Shown here piece after piece: positions 22,601 through 31,806 of a stretch of 64,000 bases of DNA. Origin of the DNA: Bryoerythrophyllum caledonicum (lineage: Eukaryota; Streptophyta; Bryopsida; Pottiales; Pottiaceae); contig OZ020514.1 in the NCBI GenBank assembly GCA_963971425.1, forward strand, positions 40,833,158-40,897,157. The letters are read 5' to 3'. The notes under the pieces are model-generated. The model ran no database searches, was not told the DNA's origin, and was given only the letters and a program-made list of their open reading frames with translations. A program made the position numbers and the translations under genes. Each line of letters starts with the position of its first letter. Position 1 is the first letter of the stretch.

Positions 22601-24160
22601 CACATGACAATTCTTGCCACCATGGAATTAATTTTAGGGAGGCTTGTCAGGAGCAAAGCGGCGAGTTAATGCTAGTAATAAACTAAAAACATGCAAAAAC
22701 GGCTGTAAGTAGCCAATCCTGCACTTCTGTGAGAGGTCATGGGCTGCCTCATTTAAACTAAGCCAGTCTTGTCGGGGAAGAAAAACGAGGAAGACCAAAA
22801 GAAAAAGAAAAAAAAGAGAAAAAGAGAGAAACGAGCTAGGCTGAGTCGCTGGCGAGAGCGCTGGAGCTCTCTGTTTTTGGTCTGCTTTTTTTTTTTTTTT
22901 TTTTCCTCGTGAGCACCGGGGATCGGTGCGCAAGGGACGCGCCTGTGAGTGTGCGGATCGTGGGCTCTTCTGTTTTTTGTGTGTGTGCACCGGAATCGAG
23001 TGGAGGATTCGGAGAGCTGGAGCTCTCGGGGGGTTTTTTTTTGTGTTGTGTTTGTGAGCACGCGCACCTGCTGCGCACGAGGAGAGGCTCTTCGGTTTTT
23101 TTTAGTGTGTGCCTGTGAGCACGCGCTCCTGGAGCTGGAGGTCGCGTCGGTGCGCGAGAGGAGGGCTCTGTTTTTGGGGAGGAGCCCGTTTTTTTTTAAG
23201 TGCGCGCCTGAGTGCGCGAGTTCTGTCGTTGGGTTGGAGGCTGGCTCCTGCGAGTGAGGAGCGAGGAGTCTGTGCTCGAGTGTACCGAGAGCTGGGAAGA
23301 GCCGCCGCGAGGAGTGGTGCGCTGTGTGGGTGTTGGGGAGTGTCTGCACCGAATTCGGGGAAGGCGCATCGGTGCGCGCGAGGGGCTCCTGTGCGCGAGA
23401 GAGCTGGTTTGTTTTCTTTGTGTGTTCGCACCTGAGTGCGCGAGAGGAGAGCTCGCACGAGCTGGAGAATCCGGCGTGTGGGGGGTGTTTTTTTTGGTGA
23501 AGGCGCTGCGCGTGCAGGCGGAGCGGTTGGTTGCGAGACTGTGGCCGTGATTTTAATCACGAGGTCGGGTTCTTGAATCCGGACGAGAGGTGCGCGGATC
23601 GGGTGGCACCTGTGGGGATCTCGTGCGTGAAGTGGGAGGCTGGCTGCTTCGTGGAAGGCGAGGATTCGGTGTGTGCGCTGCGCGACTGCTCGAATCAGGG
23701 AGTGACCCTTCCTTGGAATCCTGATTTCTCCCTCGTGTATTGGTATGCTAGTCCAGACGGCAATATTAGGCCGCGTGTATTCATGCGATGCTAGGTTTTT
23801 AATTTCTGGTGGCTGAATCTCTTGCGGAAGCGTTGGTAAATTTTGGTCAGAATTTGGTCTTGGACCACATAGCTTCCACCGGAACTGAACCGGTTCACAG
23901 CCCATTGATTTTGTTTTGTATGCACAAGTTCGTCTTTTGGTTCATAATGATGTGTTGAGATCGTTGGTGCATGGAAAATGCTTGTGATGATCGTTTCTAT
24001 GTCCTTGGCCTGCTGATCTTGGTTCTAAGTGGTTTATTCAAGTTGGAATTGAGTTGCTGATCATTTTGAGAGGAAATTTTGTTGAATTCGGAGTCCCGAA
24101 TCAAAAGATAAGGGCTGCTGAAGTTGCTGCTACAAAACAGGATCTGGATCAGGCCTGATC
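22601..24160. other. G/T-rich block followed by an A-rich tail
   Basis: From about 22,850 the plus strand becomes very G/T-rich with repeated phrases such as GTGAGCACGCGC, GTGCGCGAGAGG and CGAGAGCTGG. It ends near 24,160 and is followed by a 140-bp A-rich tract (24,165-24,310, AAAAATAAAA repeats). The body-plus-poly(A) look suggests a retroposed transcript or the leader of an LTR/LINE element inserted in the hAT. Open frames here are low-complexity and differ on each strand, so I call no gene. The same style occurs at 8,750-10,100 and 57,600-58,200. Confidence 0.4.
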
Positions 24161-24534
24161 AGCCGACCTAAACAAAAAAAAAAATTTAAAAAAATAAAAA
24201 ATAAAAAATAAAAAAAAATAATAAACTAAAACAAACAAAAAAAAAATGATAATAATAACAATAAATAATAACAAAACATAATAATAATAATTATCACATA
24301 ACAATTAATTAAATAATTACTCGGCCTATTTAAATTTATCCAGAGTTAAGCATAAGGAATGGTTTAAGTGGTGTAACAATAGGACCTTGTAGGTTTAAAA
24401 ATGGATTCTCTTAGGGGGTCTAATTTTGGGCTTACAACCTTTATTAGTTCCCTATTAGTTTTGGAGCAAACATAAGAGTGTAGAAAATTATTTCCTTCCA
24501 AATTAAAAAAAAAATTCCTTGTCTTTAGTGGAAA

Positions 24535-24915
24535 ATAACGCTTCAACTCAAGTCAAAGATTTTCACATATTGCCCAAAATATATCGGGCAAGGTACCAAA
24601 AACAAAAACGTCTTACCACATAAAACTTAGAGATTTTAACTTTTTATACTTTTGATTTTTTTCACAACAATATGTGGTGTAGACCTTCATATTGACCGTT
24701 TGGATCATCAATCTAAAACATATTAAGTATCTAAAAACTAAAACGTTACTTGCCTATTTTTTAGCTTCCACTTCTAGCATAGTTGACTTGAATAAAGTAC
24801 ACCCTTTTTCTACCTCTAACAATTGGTGTATAAGGAACTAACATCATCCTAAACTACCATTAGTAATGGATTTAGGCCTTATCTAGTGCAAAAATTTGAT
24901 ACCAAGTAGTGAATG
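24535..24915 (+). repeat. Dispersed repeat R1, copy C
   Basis: Same orientation as copy A. Shared text includes GGTACCAAAAACAAAAACG, GGTGTAGACCTTCATATTGACC, TCTAAAACATATTAAGT and TCTAGTGCAAAAATTTGA. Confidence 0.7.
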
Positions 24916-25070
24916 CACACCACTATTATCAAGTAGAATGTAGACAATACTATTCATTTTTTTTTTTAGTATCCATAATGTAATACAAAAATGGGAAAAT
25001 ACATTAAATGCTAAAAGATGAAGCATTGTAAGAAAATTATCTCTTGGCACCGCAAAAACTAAAAATACAC

Positions 25071-26891
25071 CTAGTCAATATTCATCGGGCTATTAGTAGT
25101 GCCACTCGCCCCTGCCTCGTTGTCGTGTGCCCCTACGTGCATAGGGAGGTCTTCATCTAAGCCCAATACAAGTCTACGAGACGCCGATCGTGTTCTCCTC
25201 GCTGGTCCATCTTCATCCAACATGGCCCTTAGGATCTGGGATTGCATGAGCTGGTCGAGCGCTTGCCGTGTCCCTCGACTGTGGACATCGAGCAAGAAGT
25301 CGATTCCGTCATTTCGGAAAATTTCTTTCCACTCAAGCTAATAACCATCAAGCTAATCAAGCAAAATGGATGGTACAAGTGCTCTTTAAGTGCCTAGATG
25401 CATCCCACCTTCTGGACCAAATGGGTTTAGACAAATTGAGCAAGTCGTACCGTCGGATACGAAGCTCGAAGGTTGTGGCCACAATAACATGGGTTTGCCC
25501 CGATGATCGAGGGTAGATGAAACCTCCTTTTTGAAATCCCATTTGTAACAGGACCAATCGATGGTTGTTTGCCCACCAGCGGTTTTCACCATCGCCATTT
25601 CATCCATCTTGAAAAGATCATCTACGAGGGCCCACGATGTCAAACCAAACACCCTCTCCTGGTTGTTTTCGGTATAGTTGTTGTCGATTTTTTGGAATTC
25701 CGCCACCAATTGTCAGGACCGATCGACCGTGAAGATGCAGGCCAACTTCCATTGATAGTAATGTTCTACCAACACATCCAAGCGACTTTGTAGTCTTGAA
25801 TTCTCTTCAAGCGCTTTAGCGTGCTTTTTGTTGCCGTCACCCCCCGCACCCTCTTCTTTGTTGACCATAGCTTTGTCTACGTTGGTAGGGGCCTCATCAA
25901 ACAACAATGAATCGTCTTGGATTGACACGTGTACAAGCCCTTCCTCTTCCCGTCGTGGATTCCGATCTTCTGTGGTCATTGTTCTAGCTTGAAGGGCAAG
26001 TCGGAGCTCCTCCATATCACGTCGTTACTGGTCAATAGCAATGTTTTTATCATTGACTTCAACTCTCAACTTGCGAACCTCATCGCGCAATGACAATAGT
26101 TCTGTTGTCTTCCCTTCCAATTGGTTCAGCAAGGTTTGGATAGTGTTGGCAAAAATAGCACCACTAGAGGCTTCCAACGTTCGATCAACAACCGCACGGG
26201 ATTGTATCTGAGCTACAACTTTATAAACGGTATCGTTAACGACTACGTTAACCGTTTGTTCCGCCGTCCTTCGTTTGGTGCGCGCTTGTGTCCTTTGGCT
26301 CCTTGTGATTGGAACGTGGGATCCGTCACAATCTGTATCCGTGTTTGAGGGATCGGTCTCGTACGTGTCGACCGGTTCAGTCTTCGCCATCAATTTGCCC
26401 AATCCGCCTTCTGGATACCTCCGTGTCCCCATTGGAATCAATCCATTCGCCGGAGAAGGAACTCTTATGCTATCTTCCATGGCTTTCAAGGTGGACCAAT
26501 CCACCCTCTTGCCCAACTTTACTTCCGCATGGTCACCTCGCGCAAGGAAGAGATTTACTTCATTGCGTTTGATATAAGGGATGCCGTACAAGACCTGGTA
26601 TACTTCAATGCACCGATTTTTGAACGCCTCGTCGGTGCACTTCCATAAATTTGCCTTGTGAAAGCGTCGGTGATAATTGTGTCGCTCCTCCGGGAAAGCC
26701 TTGTCGATATGGCACCACTCGATGAAGTTTGCGCAATCCTCGAAACTCCATGGCTCCGGAACTTCTTCCCAACCTTTAAAAGCCAATTCAACAGGATTCC
26801 GAAGCACATGCAACCTCTTCCGCTGCTTGTTTCCCGATCGTAGTCGACTCTTGTCTCGTTCTTCTTTATTCATTTTTACCGGCGCGGCCAT
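25071..26891 (-). pseudogene. Unrecognised 'WCHIDKAF'-family protein with coiled coil and RING-like C-terminus
   Basis: Longer paralogue of 20,740-21,417. One frame covers 26,891-25,386, interrupted by TAA at 26,025-26,027 and TGA at 25,713-25,715. A 1-bp frameshift near 25,380 and later drift separate the C-terminal piece (25,295-25,071). In order: a basic start (KMNKEERDKSRLRSGNKQRK), the shared Trp/His/Cys block (GWEEVPEPWSFEDCANFIEW onward), an acidic run, a predicted helical/coiled region (TLLNQLEGKTTELLSLRDEV), a second region (QERVFGLTSWALVDDLFKM), then CSICLNPFGPEGGMHLG followed across the frameshift by HLYHPFCLISLMV. The Cys-x2-Cys and His-x2-His-x2-Cys spacing is RING-H2-like, though the closing Cys pair is not clear. 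A ubiquitin-ligase or zinc-binding role is inference. It is divergent from the kinase-like gene, sharing the 5' spacer with array 4. Confidence 0.7.
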
Positions 26892-27065
26892 GGGTGGGGA
26901 AAATTTGAATAATGTATGTGATGCGAATGGATGAAGTCCTCACAGAACGCCCACAACCAACTCAATTAAGAGGTGGATGAAGGGGAGTATGTGAGGCGGG
27001 GACAATTAAGGGTGTGCACGATATTATATAGCCGATAGAGGAAGCACTGGTCTAGGGTCCCCGGG

Positions 27066-27171
27066 TAGGGGCGGGGACGTCTCCGCGCCACGGGCAGGGA
27101 CGTCTCCGCCCCCTACTGGACAGGGGCGGAGACGTCCCCGCCCTACCCAGGTAGGACGGGGACGTCTTCGC
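27066..27171. promoter_or_regulatory. GC palindrome array 4 between divergent genes
   Basis: About four units of the GGCGGRGACGTCYCCGCC palindrome. It lies in the 495-bp spacer between the start of the 26,891-25,071 gene (minus) and the kinase-like gene (plus, 27,387). The sequence TATAAATAGGGG about 20 bp further on (27,190-27,201) looks like a TATA box for the plus-strand gene. A bidirectional promoter is a reasonable reading but unproven. Confidence 0.6.
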
Positions 27172-27386
27172 AAAAAGAACCCTACACCATATAAATAGGG
27201 GACATTTTGTCCTTATTCTCTGCCAAGTCCACTCCCTAGGCCTCACGTGTCAGTTCGCTTTGCGGCCTGAAAGTGAGTTTGGTGGGTAATCGGGCTTGGC
27301 CCATTTACTGTACCCAGACTCTTTGCGGTTTTTTTTAAAACCATCAACTTGGAATTTTGACCACGGTAGGGAGTTGACTATTACAT

Positions 27387-28967
27387 ATGGCGGGAGAAGG
27401 AAGTAGGTCGATGGAGAAGCGCCCAGTATTTATGGACTTGGATGATGTTGATGAGACGGTTCTTCCGTCCACCAACACGGAGTTGACTTCGGGATCATTG
27501 AATCCGTCGTCATCGAGCGGGAAGAGGCGGAAGAAGTCACCAAATCCGGACATGCCCCCGCACAAATATATGGTTGAATGTAGAGGGATTGCCGTCGAGT
27601 TTTACAACCGCCGGAGGAGAGGGGCGTTGACGAGGAGCTATTTGGCGCACAACGAAGAGGGATACCACAAGTTGACGGTTGACATGCGACACGAATTAAT
27701 GTCAAACCTTGATAAATCAGAGAAATTTAATAACTTCTCAGATTATTGGTTGCATTCGGAGTGGTTGGAAACACAAGTGACCGCACTAACCACCAATATT
27801 GTTGCGAACTGGTGTTACGTCACGGGGAAGAAAGAGGATGAGAACACCTGGAACCTGGAGGAGCGCGCACTAGTGGCAAAGATGAGGATGATCCAGGGCT
27901 TCGTTCAACAGTACTCTTCTTCCCGTAAGAAGAGACTAGCTCCTTGGAAAGCGACTATTGAGGAGCAAATTTTGGCTGACTGCGTTGGTGGAACTTTCAA
28001 GTGGCTTGAAAGTTGCGCTAAAGTGATTCCAATGCCAGGGTAGAGCGCGGTGGGTGGCTATGGGGCTGTACGGAAGGTGATGATAACCAAATTGGAAAAC
28101 ATTCCAAGTTGGATTTACTTCGCCGGAAAGACTCTGACCAACACCAAGGAGAGGGAGAAGCGCCGAAACATCATCAACGAGGCTGGAGGATGTCCGATAG
28201 TGCATCCAGGGATCATTAGACTTGCGTACATCCACCCAAAAACTATGGAAGGGTACACGCTCTGGTGGAATGGGGGATCTCTCCAGAGTTTTTGGTCCAA
28301 GTTTGACTCGAAAGTGGACGAAGCATTGCCCTTTGAACGGATTGAGATGCATCCGAATACCGGGTTGTCGATCCAAGAGCTTTGGTGGGTAAAAATTTAC
28401 CACCAAAATCGAGTGAACCTCATGCTATCATTGCTTGTCATTGTGGGAATATGTCACGACGCAAATTATATACACAATGACATCTCTCCATCGAATGTTT
28501 TGCTCTACTTTGATGAGTGGAAACCCGATACAATGTACATCGGAATTTGCGATTGGGGGCTTTCTAGTCGGGTTGTGGAGAATGAGCCATCAAGGTATGG
28601 TTATCAATTCAAGGAGGAGCTTCAACAAGAGAGAGAGCGGCGGCGGTTTGTGGCACCAGAACTGTTCTATGTTTTTGGGCCGCGGGACTCCACCAACTCG
28701 CTTGAAGTCATGCAACGGTCACACTTCTACTCCAAGGCAGCAGATGCATTTGCGGTGGGTTGGATTTGTGAAAAAAATTGGAAAGAAGATTGGGACACTT
28801 CGTATTTCACCAGCAAAAACACGGAGCAATATGTAAACCTGAAGCTAAAATTTACAGCGTTGCGAAAACAACTGCTCGAAGAATGGTCTTCTGTGCCAGA
28901 TGTTTTAGACACATTAATGAAACCCCTCCACAACTGGACTATGCCTCTATGTTGTTACCGACAATAG
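27387..28967 (+). pseudogene. Protein-kinase-like cargo gene with one in-frame TAG
   Basis: One frame of 526 codons, split only by TAG at 28,041-28,043. The N-terminal 218 residues are not recognised; they carry an NLS-like SGKRRKKSP and SSRKKRLAPWK. Right after the stop comes a protein-kinase fold: GGYGAVRKV (Gly loop, 28,053), WIYFAGKTL (likely ATP-binding Lys), INEAGGC (possible helix-C Glu), NYIHNDISPSNVLL (catalytic loop with Asp and Asn), GICDWGLSS (DWG for DFG) and RRFVAPELF (APE). All key catalytic residues are present, so the kinase part could be active if translated. The C-terminal lobe looks short (KAADAFAVGW then ending CCYRQ). The stop separates the N-terminal region from the kinase and may simply be decay. 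It is the only plus-strand gene of the giant hAT and faces its right end. Confidence 0.82.
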
Positions 28968-29149
28968 GTTTTTGTTAATTAGGTGCATTAGTTTCGCATG
29001 TGGTGGTTAAATAGGCAATACGGCATCTTCGTAGAAGAATATGTGTACTTGGCAATTGCCATACGTTATATTTTAATCAATATTGAATACGTCCAAATCT
29101 TAAATTTTCAATCCGAGATTTGCATTTGTTCAAGCACAAATAATTATTG

Positions 29150-29370
29150 ATACACTATTGATACACTAAATGTGCACATGTGAAAGAAATAAATTTATTA
29201 TTTCTACAAAAATTGATACATAGTGTAGTAAATGGCATTTAGTGTCCGGTTATGTCACTACACTAAGTGCCTTATTTGCAATTGGTGTATGGGTTCACAT
29301 TTAGTGTATACTAGAGTAAACATAAATTTTAGTTTACGAACATAGTGTCAATAGTTAAACACTATTAACT
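29150..29370 (+). repeat. Repeat R2, copy 1
   Basis: AT-rich repeat shared in the same orientation with 44,865-45,050. Common text includes ACACTAAATGTGCA, TATGTCACTACACTAA (ATGTCACTACACTAA in both), TATGGGT and TTTAGTGT. ACACTA / TAGTGT words recur in both orientations within it, so it can fold on itself. It lies between the kinase gene and array 5. Confidence 0.65.
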
Positions 29371-29378
29371 AACTCATG

Positions 29379-29550
29379 AAGGGGCAGAGACGTCCCCGCC
29401 CTTGCACTAATAGAGGCGGAGACGTCCCCGCCCCTTTATGGGCAGGGGCGGGGACGTCCGCGCCCCATACGAGCAAGGCGGAGACGTCTCCGCCCCTGCC
29501 CGTGTAGGGGCGGAGACATCCCCGCTCAACCTGGGCAGGGGCGGCCCCAC
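29379..29550. repeat. GC palindrome array 5 (near right end)
   Basis: About five units of the GACGTC-centred palindrome, 190 bp inside the right end of the giant hAT. It balances array 1 at the left. Confidence 0.85.
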
Positions 29551-29659
29551 CTCCCTGTTGCCATTAGTCCCCGATCCTACTCAAACTTGAGCCTCTCCTA
29601 CGCGGCAGCTATGTGGTGCCAACATGGCTGCCACGTCGCCTGTTTATTACTTAGTGGGT

Positions 29660-29752
29660 AAGTCAACCCTCAGTTGACTGTATCGGACGGGCGAGAGCTC
29701 TACCGGACGGGCGTACCGGAAGTCTGTCCAGTATGACAACCCTGGTCATAAG
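29660..29752. repeat. Right terminus of the giant hAT: subterminal motifs, TIR and TSD
   Basis: Two CGGACGGGCG motifs (about 29,683 and 29,703), then GTCCAGTATGACAACCCTG ending at 29,744 as the TIR, then the target duplication GTCATAAG at 29,745-29,752. Confidence 0.88.
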
Positions 29753-29935
29753 GCTATGGATTATTGCCAACATCAAAATATGGTGCACTCCCCCATCCAA
29801 GGAGCTTTTGATGTGCCATGCACCAAAACTTCTAAAATTTTATAAAATTTCCCCATTTTGAGGTGATGGGTGCAACTTTTGACCTCACAAAACTCCAATT
29901 TGGTGGTTCTCCGTCTTGGGGTGGAGATGCTCTTA

Positions 29936-30855
29936 GAGCGCTTCCGGAATATTTTTGAGCATTTCCGGAATATTTGTGAGCCCAACACCATTTAATCTTG
30001 TGAGAGTAAATTGTTGGTGGGCTACGCAAAACACATTGCTTCCACTTGGTGATGATGCACTAAGGTAGAGAATCCAAAACCGGTTAAGACCCTACCCTGG
30101 TGGATTAGACTGCTCTAAATCGGTTAAGTCTCTGACTTAAATGGTTATTTTTTTGAGATTCGACATCAACCAATCAGCTTCTTGCATGTGTTCTATTTTT
30201 TGTATATTGATGGATCAGCACATTGTTGGTTTTTGAACAGCCCTATTATCCGCTTAAGATGAGCCTATGAAACCACTTTGGGCTACTAACTTACTTTCCA
30301 CTTAAAAAAATTATAACTATTTTTTTACATGGAATAAGAATACAAAACAACTTACATTCTTCATCATTTTTTCTTCTTCATTTGAGAAAAAATCTCCTTT
30401 TTTTGGCCCAGTGCTACATACAAAAATCACCTTATTTTCATTGGTTTTGGTTTCTCTACCTTAATGGAGGCTACCCAAATAACTCGTAGCACCATGGACA
30501 AGAGGAAAAAAATACTCAACAAAGTGAGGAGCTGTCAAGACCCCTATTGTTTGGACTAAGTACAATGGCTATACCCTCAATTGTTGTAGTATTTCAAAGT
30601 TTACCATAGCTTTAGGGTAAAATTCTCTCCGGTCCTACCCAAAGAATTTTCCTTATCTATTTCTTAGCGGTTGATCCTCCGTACAACGTTCACTCTACTA
30701 ACCCTAAGAACAAGTCCTCTCAATACAAAAAATCACTAATATATGAGTTTATCATTTCATGGATGCCCACAATGTTGTTCCATTAACACAAACACGTCGT
30801 TTAACTTGTAGTCTTAAAAAAGAAGCCCAAATTGAAATGAACACAGCATTTTAGT
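29936..30855. other. AT-rich spacer without a supported gene
   Basis: GAGCRCTTCCGGAATATTT-like phrases occur twice at 29,936-29,980 (GCGCTTCCGGAATATTT and GCATTTCCGGAATATTT). Two AATCGGTTAAG/AACCGGTTAAG phrases occur near 30,080-30,125. No gene recognised. Confidence 0.4.
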
Positions 30856-31103
30856 TAGGTATTTTACTTCGTGGATTCCAATTTGGTCATTTTGATGAGA
30901 ACCTAATAGAAAACATGGATGAGATCGACTTTGTCATCAACATGGACAACGGTAAAACTTTAGATTCTTGTGGTGATACTATTGTGAAGTACGTTGATGT
31001 TGTTGCCGATAGAGAAGCCATGACAATTGTTGTTCAACAACAGTTCAGAAATACTTACCATCGTGTGCAACTCACCTTTGTCAACCGATGGATATGTTTG
31101 TAA
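30856..31103 (+). pseudogene. DDE-superfamily transposase remnant
   Basis: An 82-codon open piece contains LRGFQFGHFDENLIENMDEI and then DFVINMDNGKTL, CGDTIVKYVDVVADREAMTI. The ENMDE..FVINMDNG...GDT.VKYADVV pattern resembles a DDE_1/Tc1-pogo-type transposase family I associate with oomycete and algal genomes; this is from memory and not verified. The Asp of NMDNG would be the first catalytic residue. Both sides degrade into stops. No terminal repeats were found, so the parent element is unknown. Confidence 0.5.
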
Positions 31104-31806
31104 TTTCTAAAAGAAAAGACACATAGACGAACCGGTGGGAGGAAAAATAAATTAAATTCATCTGCAACAATGCTTTGCAAAATTCTCACAGCGGCCATGG
31201 TCAATGGTTTGGTAAACTTACCAACCCGGATATGAATTTTTTGCATCACATGGCAGCAAATGCAATTAATGACTTCAATGGTATGGTTTATTGTGATAAC
31301 ATTTCATATGCCCAAAAGCCATGATTAGAACTAATTTGTTGTTGGATTTAGATTGCACTTTGTCGGTTCATCAAATATTTTCTCTGTCGTGTAAACAAAG
31401 ATTGCTAAACACAATAGATCGAGAATCACAACCAACATCAAATAAACGAAAAACATACACTAAAACAAGTATACGTAGTACACCCTTAAGTGCCCCTCCT
31501 TGCGAATAAAGAGACCCTCTATCTGACTAGGACCAAACAACACTATGTAGACAATTGCCACGGTGATGCCGCTGCAACAACTGTACGCATCCAGTTGAAG
31601 ATGTAATCCCTTGCCGCATCAATAAACCAATAGAGAAGTAACTAAGAGAGGGTAGGCGGGGTGCAATGTGAGCCCCATCCTTAATCGCCTTAGTCAACTT
31701 TGTTGCCAATCCCTTTGTCAATTCCCAGATAGCCTATTCCTGAAACAGAACTAGGAACTTCAACTCGGTGGCAGGACACCATACCAATGACATGTCCAGG
31801 AGAAAA

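Larger units (their letters stand above)
15928..29744. mobile_element. Giant hAT-type transposon with cargo (13,817 bp)
   Basis: The left end reads CACGGTTGTCATAACGGAC; the right end read inward reads CAGGGTTGTCATACTGGAC (16 of 19 identical). GTCATAAG flanks both ends exactly (15,920-15,927 and 29,745-29,752), the 8-bp duplication expected of hAT elements, and CAGGGTTG is a typical hAT terminus. Subterminal CGGACGGGC motifs repeat at both ends. Contents in order: hAT transposase (minus), an unrecognised gene (minus), a G-rich block, R1 copy C, a second copy of the unrecognised gene with a RING-like end (minus), and a kinase-like gene (plus). GC-rich palindromic arrays lie near the termini and between the genes. 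It is unusually long for hAT. Alternative: part of the interior (22,000-25,000) may be a later insertion. Confidence 0.88.
10605..29932. mobile_element. PIF-2, PIF/Harbinger transposon split by the giant hAT
   Basis: The left end is GAGCATCTCCAC at 10,605 preceded by TTA; the right end is GTGGAGATGCTC ending at 29,932 followed by TTA. This gives a 12-bp perfect terminal inverted repeat and a canonical 3-bp TTA duplication. Removing the 13,817-bp hAT and one 8-bp duplication leaves about 5.5 kb, a normal autonomous size. It encodes an intact transposase (11,797-13,143) and a Myb-like partner (14,159-15,335), both on the minus strand. The left subterminal part (10,605-10,700) repeats GTGTCCACTC-like phrases, and 10,890-11,240 is packed with TTTCAATATTGAAA-type inverted motifs. 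R1 copy B lies at 13,510-13,850. Confidence 0.87.

Noticed and set aside
22753-23905. 267- and 198-codon frames on the minus strand and 112-codon frames on the plus strand
   Set aside because: All are low-complexity products of the G/T-rich block; none resembles a protein family.
16390-28967. In-frame TAG/TGA read as a variant genetic code or stop-codon readthrough
   Set aside because: The intact PIF-2 transposase ends at TGA and the PIF-1 partner at TAG, other genes also carry frameshifts, and gypsy copies show CAG at one such site. Decay is simpler.
20013-29550. GC-rich arrays considered as CRISPR
   Set aside because: Eukaryotic context, palindromic degenerate units without unique spacers of constant length, no cas genes.
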